Source: Methylobacterium soli (GTDB taxonomy: Bacteria > Pseudomonadota > Alphaproteobacteria > Rhizobiales > Beijerinckiaceae). Taken from it: DNA of 64,000 nucleotides. The stretch covers positions 124,001-188,000 of the forward strand of contig NZ_VZZK01000003.1 of assembly GCF_008806385.1 (NCBI RefSeq), read 5' to 3'. This document shows positions 55,034-63,246 of the stretch, one piece after another (the stretch's first letter is position 1; each line of letters begins with the position of its first letter). The notes beneath the pieces are model-generated. The model searched no databases. It had not been told where the DNA came from and saw only the letters and a list, made by a program, of their open reading frames with translations. A program made the translations under genes and the position numbers.

Positions 55034-55972
55034 TCAAGGATAGCGGACCGGCGGAGGGTCCTCGGGCAGCGGGATGAACTCGGATTCACCCGGCACGGTG
55101 TCGAAGCGGGCCTGGCGCCAATCCTCCTTGGCCTGCTCGATGCGCTCGGGGCGCGAGGAGACGAAGTTCCACCAGAGGTGGCGTGGGCCGTCCATCGGCT
55201 CCCCGCCCAGCACCATGAAGCGGGATGCCTCGGTCGCCCGCACGCTGATGCGGTCGCCCGGCCGAAAGACCAGCAGCTGCCCGGGCCCGAAGCCGTCGCC
55301 AGCGATCTCGATCGCGCCCGAGATCGTATAGATCGCGCGTTCGTCATAGGTCGGGTCGAGCGGCAGGACGGCGCCGGGCTGCAGCGTCACGTCGGCGTAG
55401 ACCATCGGGCTCGACGTGCGCACGGGCGAGCGCGCCCCGAAGGCGTCGCCGGCGATCAGGCGCACGGTCTTGCCCTCGCCCGTGAGGACCGGCAGCGCCG
55501 ACGCGTCGTAATGCTCGAAGGCCGGAGCGTTCTCCTCGTCCTGCGCGCTCAGGGCCACCCAGCTCTGGAGGCCGAACAGCGTCGAGCCGGTCTTCCGGAG
55601 ACCGGCGCCGGTGCGCTCCGAATGGGTGATGCCCCGCCCCGCCGTCATCCAGTTTAGCTCGCCCGGACGGATCGGCAGCTCCGTGCCGAGACTGTCCCGG
55701 TGCATGATCTCGCCTTCGAGGAGGTAGGTGACGGTCGAGAGGCCGATATGGGGATGGGGACGCACGTCCATGCCCTGGCCGAGCAGGAACTCGGACGGCC
55801 CCATCTGATCGAAGAAGATGAAGGGGCCGACCATCCGGCACTCGGCGGAGGGCAGAGCCCGCCGCACCGCGAACGAGCCGAGGTCGCGCGAGCGCGGGAC
55901 GATCAGGGTCCGGATGGCGTCGCAGGAGAAGCGGTCTCCCGGGATCGGATCCTCTGCACTGTGCCAACTCAT
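55034..55972 (-). CDS. Pirin family protein
   Basis: 312 residues from ATG 55972 (GGAG 8 nt upstream). The pirin bicupin has [39 protein letters not shown] (metal His residues), [16 protein letters not shown] and the C-terminal [14 protein letters not shown]. Pirins are non-haem iron or nickel cupins, variously quercetinases or regulators. It is downstream of the alpha/beta hydrolase gene on the same strand and about 100 bp apart, so they may share a transcript. Confidence 0.92.
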   Translation of the reverse strand: MSWHSAEDPIPGDRFSCDAIRTLIVPRSRDLGSFAVRRALPSAECRMVGPFIFFDQMGPSEFLLGQGMDVRPHPHIGLSTVTYLLEGEIMHRDSLGTELPIRPGELNWMTAGRGITHSERTGAGLRKTGSTLFGLQSWVALSAQDEENAPAFEHYDASALPVLTGEGKTVRLIAGDAFGARSPVRTSSPMVYADVTLQPGAVLPLDPTYDERAIYTISGAIEIAGDGFGPGQLLVFRPGDRISVRATEASRFMVLGGEPMDGPRHLWWNFVSSRPERIEQAKEDWRQARFDTVPGESEFIPLPEDPPPVRYP

Positions 55973-56079
55973 TGCCGTGGCTCCTGTTCTGTTCGATCGA
56001 AAGGGGGGTGAGGACCGTTCGGGCCGCGCACCGGAGGCTGCGGCACGCCGGGAACGGCCCCCGGCGCACCGCTCGGCTC

Positions 56080-56910
56080 TCAGGCTCGGATGAAGGCCAG
56101 CAGGTCCCGATTGATGATCTCGGGATGGGTCGTGCACATCCCGTGCGGCAACCCGTCATAGGTCTTGAGCGTGCCGTTCTTCAGCAAGGGCTGCGCCAAC
56201 AAAGCCGAATCGGCGATCGGCACGATCTGATCGTCGGTGCCGTGCATCACCAACACAGGCACGTCGATCGCCTTGAGGTCCTCGGTGAAATCGGTCTCGG
56301 AGAAAGCCTTGATGCAATCGTACTGCGCCTTGGCGCCGCCGATCATGCCCTGGCGCCACCAATTGCCGATCACCCCTTCCGAGACCGGCGCGCCCGCGCG
56401 GTTATAGCCGTAGAAGGGGCCGGCCGGCACATCGCGGTAGAACTGCGCGCGGTTGGCCGCGAGCGCGGCCCGGAAGCCGTCGAAGACCTCGATGGGCAGG
56501 CCGCCGGGGTTCGTCTCGGACTTGACCATCACGGGCGGCACCGCCCCGATCAGGACGGCCTTGGCGACGCGGCCGGGCTCGGCGCGTGCGACGTAGCGGG
56601 CAACCTCGCCGCCGCCGGTGGAGTGGCCGACATGGATGGCGTTCCGCAGATCGAGCGCCGCGGCGAGCGCGACGACGTCGGCCGCGTAGGTGTCCATCTC
56701 GTTGCCGGTGTCGGTCTGGGTCGAGCGACCGTGGCCGCGCCGGTCATGGGCGACCACGCGAAAGCCCTGGCCGAGGAAGAACAGCATCTGGTTGTCCCAG
56801 TCGTCCGCGCTGAGCGGCCAGCCATGATGGAAGACGATCGGCTGCGCGTCCTTCGGCCCCCAATCCTTGTAGAAGAGCTCGGTGCCGTCCGTCTGGGTGA
56901 TGATTGGCAT
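56080..56910 (-). CDS. Alpha/beta hydrolase, non-haem chloroperoxidase/esterase type
   Basis: 276 residues. It begins [19 protein letters not shown] and has [13 protein letters not shown] (oxyanion), [12 protein letters not shown] with the nucleophile Ser in [19 protein letters not shown] with the Asp, and LPHGMCTTH with the His. The family name (non-haem haloperoxidase) reflects a perhydrolase side activity; the physiological role is usually esterase. A tiny ORF and an inverted repeat lie upstream. Expression together with the pirin gene suggests a stress-responsive unit. Confidence 0.9.
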   Translation of the reverse strand: MPIITQTDGTELFYKDWGPKDAQPIVFHHGWPLSADDWDNQMLFFLGQGFRVVAHDRRGHGRSTQTDTGNEMDTYAADVVALAAALDLRNAIHVGHSTGGGEVARYVARAEPGRVAKAVLIGAVPPVMVKSETNPGGLPIEVFDGFRAALAANRAQFYRDVPAGPFYGYNRAGAPVSEGVIGNWWRQGMIGGAKAQYDCIKAFSETDFTEDLKAIDVPVLVMHGTDDQIVPIADSALLAQPLLKNGTLKTYDGLPHGMCTTHPEIINRDLLAFIRA

Positions 56911-56964
56911 CTGGAACCTCGGATGATGTGGGTGGAGGAGCGGGATCCGCCGCTCTCCGCGATC

Positions 56965-57048
56965 TCAGGCGAATGAGCGCTGATCGGCTCGGCCATCCGC
57001 CGGGAAGACGGCGCGGCCGATATTGGGCGTTGTGGCGCGGACGTTCAT
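56965..57048 (-). CDS. Possible 27-residue leader peptide
   Basis: MNVRATTPNIGRAVFPADGR... is preceded by GGAGACGACG and sits 54 bp before the hydrolase gene. It has no TM or low-complexity tract and no clear attenuator context. It may be a real microprotein, a leader, or chance. Confidence 0.3.
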   Translation of the reverse strand: MNVRATTPNIGRAVFPADGRADQRSFA

Positions 57049-57499
57049 CGTCGTCTCCTTCGCACGGGGTTCGGTCGCGCTCGATGCACAGCATACTGCA
57101 ACCAGAACGCGTCGCATGAAACGGAAACAATCGAAACGCATCGTTTCCGTAGAAGCGCGATCAGCGTCATCGCAGGGGCGGTCGCGCGGGCGTGCAGGCG
57201 GGGCGTGCGATCGTCGGCAGGGCCGGCGGCCAACCTTCGCAGCAGTTCCGTGCGAAAGATTATCACAGGATATTTTCCAGTTCGGATCTCAGAGGTAAGT
57301 TGAACAAAGCACTTGGTCAGCTCACCGGCACAGACGCCGCTGAGTGCACGTGCCTGAAACAATCGCTCACCGATCCGGAGGTGGACAGCGCAAGCCCTTG
57401 GTCTGTCGATCGTTCTTGAACCACCTCAATCGAGCGACGCGGATCTCCGACAGACCCGACCCCATTCCCGGGGCGCGACCGCATGGAGGAAGCTGCGAC
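57049..57499. promoter_or_regulatory. Divergent intergenic region with an 11-bp imperfect inverted repeat
   Basis: About 450 bp between the hydrolase unit and the epimerase operon, with no gene. At 57121-57150 lies ACGGAAACAAT, an 8-nt spacer, then ATCGTTTCCGT (10 of 11 positions pair). The outer 8 bp, ACGGAAAC/GTTTCCGT, are perfect. It has the size and symmetry of a TetR/LysR-type operator and is about 75 bp before the small ORF of the hydrolase unit. Confidence 0.55.
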
Positions 57500-58612
57500 T
57501 TGAAAGAGACTGTCCTTATTTCCGGCGGCGCTGGTTTCATCGGCAATCATCTGTCCAATGCTTTGCTTTCGCGCAATTACCGCGTTCGAGTACTCGATAG
57601 CCTGATCGAGCAGGTCCACGGGCACGGCGCCCGGCCGAACCCATCGCGCCCAGGGATCGAGTTCATCCAGGCCGATATCCGCGATGCGGCAGCTTTGGCG
57701 CGGGCCCTCGACGGCGTCGATTCCGTCGTGCACCTCGCGGCCGAGGTCGGCGTCGGCCAGAGCATGTACGCGGTCGAGCGCTACGTCTCCGTCAATGATT
57801 GCGGCACCGCCACCCTGTTCCAGCAACTGATCGACAGGCCGGTGCGCCGCGTCGTCGTCGCCTCGTCGATGAGCATCTACGGCGAGGGCCTGTACCGGAG
57901 CGTGAACGGCAGCATCGTCCAGGATGCGGTGCGCAAGCCCCGCCGTGCGGGCGAGCCCTGGGATCCGCTGGATACGGACGGGTGCCCCCTCGTGCCGGTG
58001 CCGACCCCCGAATGGAAGGCCCCGACCCTTGCCTCGGTCTACGCCCTGACGAAATACGTGCAGGAGCGCCTGACCCTGACATTGACCTCCGTCTACGGCA
58101 TGGAGGGAGTCGCGCTGCGCCTCTGGAATGTTTACGGCACGGGCCAGGCGCTCTCGAACCCCTATACGGGCGTTCTGGCGATCTTCGCCTCGCGGCTGCA
58201 TAACGGCCAGCCGCCGATGATCTACGAGGACGGCGAGCAGCGCCGCGATTTCATCCATGTCGAGGACGTGGCCGAAGCCTTCGTGCTGGCGCTCGAGCAC
58301 CCGAAGGCGCCCGGCAACGTCTACAACGTGGGGAGCGGCCAGGATTGGTCCGTCCGGGAGGTGGCCGAGATCCTGGCCCGCGCCATGGGCAGGCCGGAAC
58401 TCGCGCCGGAAATCACCGCCCAGGCACGGACGGGCGACATCCGCCACTGCATCGCGGATATCGGCAAGATCCAGCGCGAACTCGGCTTCGCGCCGCGGCG
58501 CGACTTCGCCGAGGGCGTTGCGGAACTGGCCGCCTGGGTCGCCGAGCAGCAGGCCATCGATCGGGTGACCGAGGCGCGCCGGGAGCTCGAGGCCCGAGGT
58601 CTCGTCGCGTGA
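57500..58612 (+). CDS. NAD-dependent nucleotide-sugar epimerase/dehydratase
   Basis: 370 residues from TTG 57500 (GGAGGAAGC about 8 nt upstream). In-frame codons back to 57344 lack family likeness. It is an extended SDR: ISGGAGFIGNHL (GxxGxxG), the acceptor-site YALTKYVQE (Tyr/Lys of YxxxK), SSMSIYG and RRDFIHVEDVAEA. The long insert between SSMSIYG and YxxxK (about 55 residues) resembles dTDP-L-rhamnose 4-epimerase-type enzymes. It starts the glycan operon. Its stop overlaps the next gene (GTGA). Confidence 0.86.
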   Translation: MKETVLISGGAGFIGNHLSNALLSRNYRVRVLDSLIEQVHGHGARPNPSRPGIEFIQADIRDAAALARALDGVDSVVHLAAEVGVGQSMYAVERYVSVNDCGTATLFQQLIDRPVRRVVVASSMSIYGEGLYRSVNGSIVQDAVRKPRRAGEPWDPLDTDGCPLVPVPTPEWKAPTLASVYALTKYVQERLTLTLTSVYGMEGVALRLWNVYGTGQALSNPYTGVLAIFASRLHNGQPPMIYEDGEQRRDFIHVEDVAEAFVLALEHPKAPGNVYNVGSGQDWSVREVAEILARAMGRPELAPEITAQARTGDIRHCIADIGKIQRELGFAPRRDFAEGVAELAAWVAEQQAIDRVTEARRELEARGLVA

Positions 58613-59724
58613 GCCGGTCTCGGCCCCTCCCCCCGGGCGGTCCGGGCGGCCGCAACGTCCTGATCACCGGGGGCGCCGGCTTCATCGGTGCGAACCTCGC
58701 GGATCATCTGGCCGCGGCCGGGCACGGTGTCACCGTCTACGACGCGCTGATGCGCCCGGGCGTCGAGGCGAACCTCGCCTGGCTCGAAGCGCGGCACCGC
58801 GACCGGCTGACCGCGGTGATCGGCGACATCCGGGACGCTGACCGGCTCGCGGCCTGCGTGGCCCGCGCGGATGTGGTTTTCCACTTCGCCGCGCAGGTCG
58901 CCGTGACCACGAGCCTCGTCACCCCGCTGGAGGATTTCGCGATCAATCTCGGTGGGACCCTGACGCTCCTCGAGGCGTTGCGCGCGCGCAGGGTGCCGCT
59001 CATCTTCGCCTCGACCAACAAGGTCTACGGCAATCTCACCGACCTGCCGCTGACGGCCACGAACGACGCCTACCTGCCGGCCGACCCCGCGTTGCGGCGC
59101 TGGGGCATCAGCGAGGCGCGGCCCCTCGATTTCCACACGCCCTATGGCTGCTCGAAGGGCGGCGCCGACCAGTACGTGCTCGACTACGCCCGGAGCTTCG
59201 GCATCCCGACCGCGGTCATGCGGATGAGCTGCATCTACGGCCCCCGACAGATCGGGACCGAGGACCAGGGCTGGGTCGCGCATTTCCTGATCAGCGCCCT
59301 CGCGGGTCGGCCGATCAGCATCTTCGGAGACGGGATGCAGGTGCGCGACATCCTGCACGTCTCGGACGCGGTGACCGCCTATGTGGCGGCTTGGACGCGC
59401 ATCGAGGCGATTGCCGGCCAAGCCTTCAACCTCGGCGGCGGCCCCGACAACGCCGTGAGCCTGCATCAGGTCCTCGCCTATATCGAGAGGCTCGTCGGCC
59501 GCCCGATTGACCGGCACTTCTCGGATTGGCGCGCGGGCGACCAGCGCTACTACGTTTCCGATACCCGCCGCGCCGCGTCGATCCTCGGTCTCCCGGCTCC
59601 GATGCCGTGGCGCCGGGGCGTCGCGGAACTCGCCGCCTCGCTCGCGCAGCCACAACTGGGTCCGGGCGCCCTACTTTCCGGAGCCGAGAACCCCGTGCCC
59701 CCGCTGATGGGAGCGGCCGAATGA
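58609..59724 (+). CDS. Nucleotide-sugar epimerase, CDP-paratose/tyvelose 2-epimerase-like
   Basis: 371 residues from GTG 58609, overlapping the upstream stop. Extended SDR: ITGGAGFIGANLADHL, ASTNKVYGNL, PYGCSKGGADQYVLDYARSFG (YxxxK site), CIYGPRQIGTEDQGWVAHF and RDILHVSDAVTAY. The TNKVYG and PRQ(I/M)GTEDQGW blocks are characteristic of RfbE-type CDP-paratose 2-epimerases and relatives, but the substrate here is unproven. Its stop overlaps the radical SAM gene start (ATGA). Confidence 0.86.
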   Translation: MSRSRPLPPGGPGGRNVLITGGAGFIGANLADHLAAAGHGVTVYDALMRPGVEANLAWLEARHRDRLTAVIGDIRDADRLAACVARADVVFHFAAQVAVTTSLVTPLEDFAINLGGTLTLLEALRARRVPLIFASTNKVYGNLTDLPLTATNDAYLPADPALRRWGISEARPLDFHTPYGCSKGGADQYVLDYARSFGIPTAVMRMSCIYGPRQIGTEDQGWVAHFLISALAGRPISIFGDGMQVRDILHVSDAVTAYVAAWTRIEAIAGQAFNLGGGPDNAVSLHQVLAYIERLVGRPIDRHFSDWRAGDQRYYVSDTRRAASILGLPAPMPWRRGVAELAASLAQPQLGPGALLSGAENPVPPLMGAAE

Positions 59725-61013
59725 GGGTCGCTCTGGTCAACCCCGCCTGGGACTACCGCAACAGCATCTATTTCGGCTGCCGCGAGCCTCATCTCCCGCT
59801 CGAACTCGGCTACACGCGGGCGCTCCTGACGGCCGCCGGGCACGACGTGCTGATGCTCGACGCGCATCTCTGCGGCCTGACACACGCGCAGACCGCCGAG
59901 GCGGTGGCGGCGTTCGGGCCCGGCATGACCGTGGTGGCGACCGCCCCGACCTACCTGTTCTGGCGCTGCGCTCCCCCGGAATTGCGGGTGCCGCGCGCCT
60001 TCCTCGACGCGCTGGCCGGGCGCGGCGGCCGCACGGTCGCGGTTGGGCCGCACGGTTCGGCGACGCCCCGGCCGACCCTGGAGAAACTCGGCGTCGACGC
60101 GGTGGTGCGGGGCGAATGCGAGGAGATCGTCCTGCGTCTCGCGGAGGCGGACGCACTCAGCCGCGTGCCGTCCATCGCATTCCGGGACGAGGGCAACATC
60201 CTGGTCACGGGCGAGCCGCACGCCTCCCGCTTCAGCGACCTCCCGGCCCTGCGCTGGCCGGAGGCGTGGCTCGCACGCCATACCCACCATCACCATCGCT
60301 TCGACCGGGAGCCCGACGGCCCGGGCGCCGAGGTCGAGGCCTCGCGGGGCTGCCCCTATACCTGCAGCTTCTGCGCGAAGATCGATTTTCGCGACGGGTA
60401 TCGACGCCGTGACCTCGCGCTCGTGCTTGACGAGATCGACGGCCTGATCGCGCAGGGCGTCACCTACGTCTACTTCATCGACGAGATCTTCCTGCCCCAG
60501 AGGCCTCTCCTCGAGGCGCTGGTCTCGCGGGACCTGCGCTTCGGCATCCAGACCCGGATCGATCTGTGGAAACCGGAAATGCTGGATCTCCTCGGCGCAG
60601 CCGGATGCGTCTCGATCGAGGCGGGTATCGAGAGCCTGACCGTCGAGGGCCGGGCATCCCTCGACAAGAGGTGCCGCGCCACCACCGACGAGCTCGCCGA
60701 GCGGTTGATCCGCGCCCGCAACACCGTGCCTTTCGTGCAGGCGAACCTGATCAAGGTGGCGGGCGACGATCCGGCGCTGGTGGCGCAATGGCGCGACCAC
60801 CTGCGCGCGCGCGGCGTCTGGGCCAACGACCCCGTGCCGCTCTACCCCTATCCGAGCTCCCCCGATTACCGGCGCCTCTGGGGCGCGCCGGACGACGCGG
60901 CCTGGGAGCGGGCGCACGCGCATTACCTCGGCCAGTTCGACCAGTTCAGCGACATCCAGGAGGAGCGCCCGCTGCCGCTCCGGGAATTGGAGGTCGCATG
61001 CGGACGGGTCTGA
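59721..61013 (+). CDS. B12-binding radical SAM enzyme in a glycan operon
   Basis: 430 residues. The N-terminal 150 residues form a cobalamin-binding-like Rossmann domain (MRVALVNPAWDYRNSIYFG..., LPLELGYTRALLTAAGHDVLMLDAH). The radical SAM domain has EASRGCPYTCSFCAKIDF, a CxxxCxxC motif for the 4Fe-4S cluster, followed by IDEIFLPQ and GIQTRIDLWKPEML and an EAGIES strand. Such enzymes (class B) often do methyl transfer to unactivated carbon or other radical chemistry. It lies between nucleotide-sugar epimerase and glycosyltransferase genes with overlapping reading frames, which suggests it modifies a sugar or lipid-linked glycan. The substrate is unknown. Confidence 0.88.
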   Translation: MRVALVNPAWDYRNSIYFGCREPHLPLELGYTRALLTAAGHDVLMLDAHLCGLTHAQTAEAVAAFGPGMTVVATAPTYLFWRCAPPELRVPRAFLDALAGRGGRTVAVGPHGSATPRPTLEKLGVDAVVRGECEEIVLRLAEADALSRVPSIAFRDEGNILVTGEPHASRFSDLPALRWPEAWLARHTHHHHRFDREPDGPGAEVEASRGCPYTCSFCAKIDFRDGYRRRDLALVLDEIDGLIAQGVTYVYFIDEIFLPQRPLLEALVSRDLRFGIQTRIDLWKPEMLDLLGAAGCVSIEAGIESLTVEGRASLDKRCRATTDELAERLIRARNTVPFVQANLIKVAGDDPALVAQWRDHLRARGVWANDPVPLYPYPSSPDYRRLWGAPDDAAWERAHAHYLGQFDQFSDIQEERPLPLRELEVACGRV

Positions 61014-62137
61014 CAACCGAGCGCTTCCACGTCCTGATGAGCGCCGACGCCGTCGGCGGCGTCTGGTCCTACGCGATCGACCTCGCCGCGGGGCTTGCCG
61101 AGGCAGGCGTCGGGGTGACGCTCGCCGTGCTCGGGCCGGACCCGTCCGAGATGCAGGCCGCGCAGGCCGAGGCCGCCGGCTGCCGCCTCGTCAGGACCGG
61201 CCATGCCCTCGATTGGACGGCCACGGAGCCCGGCGCGGTGACGGCGGCCGGCGCGGCCTTGGCGCGGCTTGCCCGTGCGGTCGGCGCTGACATCGTCCAT
61301 CTGCATAGCCCGGCCTTCGCGGCCGATGGCGGCTTCGACGTGCCTGTCGTCGGCGTCTGCCATTCCTGCGTCGCCACCTGGTGGGCGGCGCTCGAAACCG
61401 GTCCGCTCCCGCCCGATCTGGCCTGGCGGGCGGATCTCGTCGGCCGTGGCTGCCGCGCCACCGCCGCACTGCTCGCTCCGAGCGCCGCTTTCGCGGCCGC
61501 CACCGCCCGCGCCTACGGCCTGCCGCGGCCGCCGAGCGTCGTCCGCAACGGCCGGCGGCCCCTCGCCGATGCGGACGCCACGGAGGCGGAGGCCGCCGGC
61601 TTCGTCTTCACCGCCGGGCGGCTGTGGGACCGGGGCAAGAACCTCGCGGGCCTCGACCGCGTCGCGGCTCGGATCACCCTGCCGGTGAGCGCGGCCGGAC
61701 CCATCGCGGGACCGAACGGCGCGCGCATCGCGCTGACGCATCTCGACCTGCCGGGGCAGCTCGACGAGGCCGGCATCGCGGCCGAGCTCGCACGGCGGCC
61801 GATCTTCGTCTCCCTCGCGCGCTACGAGCCCTTCGGCCTCGCGATCCTCGAAGCCGCGCAGGCGGGCTGCGCCCTGGTCCTGTCGGACCTGCCGACCTTC
61901 CGGGAATTGTGGGAGGGCGCCGCCCTGTTCGTCGATGCCGACGACGCGGACACGATCGCCCGCATCCTAGAATCCCTCGCGGCCGATACGCGGCGGCGCG
62001 CCGCCCTCGGCGAGGCGGCCCGGGAGCGGGCCGGCCGATACACCGCGGCGGCCACCACGGCGGGCGTTCTCCGGATTTTCGAGGCGCTTCTCGCCCAGCC
62101 TGTGGCGCGCGCCTCCTTGAAGGGAGCGGCCGCGTGA
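60998..62137 (+). CDS. GT4-like glycosyltransferase
   Basis: 379 residues from ATG 60998 (TTGGAGG upstream), overlapping the radical SAM gene by 16 bp. GT-B fold: an N-terminal MSADAVGGVWSYAIDLA typical of GT4, and a C-terminal FVFTAGRLWDRGKNLAGLDR and LARYEPFGLAILEAAQAG (donor-site Glu). The usual lysine-containing motif is present (GKNL). It would use nucleotide sugars to extend an oligosaccharide. Coupled to its neighbours by GTGA overlap at the 3' end. Confidence 0.86.
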   Translation: MRTGLTTERFHVLMSADAVGGVWSYAIDLAAGLAEAGVGVTLAVLGPDPSEMQAAQAEAAGCRLVRTGHALDWTATEPGAVTAAGAALARLARAVGADIVHLHSPAFAADGGFDVPVVGVCHSCVATWWAALETGPLPPDLAWRADLVGRGCRATAALLAPSAAFAAATARAYGLPRPPSVVRNGRRPLADADATEAEAAGFVFTAGRLWDRGKNLAGLDRVAARITLPVSAAGPIAGPNGARIALTHLDLPGQLDEAGIAAELARRPIFVSLARYEPFGLAILEAAQAGCALVLSDLPTFRELWEGAALFVDADDADTIARILESLAADTRRRAALGEAARERAGRYTAAATTAGVLRIFEALLAQPVARASLKGAAA

Positions 62138-63246
62138 GGATCGCCTACTTCACCCATTCCCTCGCCTCGTGCTGGAACCACGGCAACGCCCATTTCCTGC
62201 GCGGCGTCCTGCGCGAGCTGGTCCTGAGCGGGCACGCGGTCGAATCCTTCGAGCCGCGGGGCGCCTGGAGCCTCGCCAACCTCCTGCTGGATCATGGCGA
62301 GGCGGGGCTCGCGCCCTTCCGGGCCAGCTATCCGGAGCTCGACGCGCAGGTCTACGACGCGGTCGAGCCGGCAGCGGAGCGCGCGGCGGATGCCGACCTC
62401 GTCATCGTGCACGAGTGGAACGAGCCCGCCCTCGTGGCGGCGCTCGGCAAGGCGCGCAAGCGCGGTGCGCCCTTCACGCTCCTGTTCCACGACACGCATC
62501 ATCGGGCGGTGAGCGAGCCGGAGGCGATGCGGCGCTTCGATCTCTCGGGCTATGACGGCGTCTTGGCCTTCGGCGAGACCTTGGCGGCGGTCTATCGGGG
62601 CTGGGGCTGGGGCGACCGCGCCATCGTCTGGCACGAGGCCGCCGATACCCGCCTGTTCCGCCCTCCGCTCGTGGAAGGCCGGCGGCAGGGCCTGATCTGG
62701 ATCGGCAATTGGGGCGACGACGAGCGCAGCGCCGAGCTCGAAGCCTTCCTGTTCGCGCCTGCGCAGGCCGCGGGATTACCCCTCGACATCTACGGCGTGC
62801 GCTACACGGAGTCCGCGCTGGCGACGCTTGGCCGTTCCGGCGCGCGCTATCACGGCTGGGCTCCGAACGCCGCGGCCCCGAGCCTCTTTGCCCGCCATCA
62901 GGCGACAATCCACGTGCCGCGCCGCTTCTACGCGGAGCAATTGCCCGGCATCCCGACGATCCGGGTCTTCGAGGCGCTCGCCTGCGGCATACCCCTCGTC
63001 AGCGCGCCCTGGGAGGATGCCGAGGGGCTGTTCCGGCCCGGCACCGACTACCTCGTCGCCCGCAGCGGGCCGGAGATGGAGCGCCACCTGCGCGCCCTGC
63101 ATGCGGATGCCGATCTGCGGCGGAGCCTCACGGATAACGGGCTCACGGCGATCCGGGCGCGCCATACCTGCCGCCACCGGGCCGACGAACTCCTGGAGAT
63201 CGCCCGGAGATTGCGCGCGCCCGCCCTGCAGGAGAGTGTCGCGTGA
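62134..63246 (+). CDS. CgeB-like glycosyltransferase, first copy
   Basis: 370 residues from GTG 62134 (GGGAG upstream). Start pattern RIAYFTHSLASCWNHGNAHFLRGVL, then LLFHDTHH, an IWIGNWGDDER strand (start of the second Rossmann domain), VPRRFYAEQLPGIPTIRVFEALACGIPLVSAPW and AIRARHTCRHRADELL. The C-terminal block, with FEALACGxPLVS, is that of CgeB/Glyco_trans_1_2 proteins. Paralogous to the next gene. Stop overlaps the following GTG. Confidence 0.82.
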   Translation: MRIAYFTHSLASCWNHGNAHFLRGVLRELVLSGHAVESFEPRGAWSLANLLLDHGEAGLAPFRASYPELDAQVYDAVEPAAERAADADLVIVHEWNEPALVAALGKARKRGAPFTLLFHDTHHRAVSEPEAMRRFDLSGYDGVLAFGETLAAVYRGWGWGDRAIVWHEAADTRLFRPPLVEGRRQGLIWIGNWGDDERSAELEAFLFAPAQAAGLPLDIYGVRYTESALATLGRSGARYHGWAPNAAAPSLFARHQATIHVPRRFYAEQLPGIPTIRVFEALACGIPLVSAPWEDAEGLFRPGTDYLVARSGPEMERHLRALHADADLRRSLTDNGLTAIRARHTCRHRADELLEIARRLRAPALQESVA

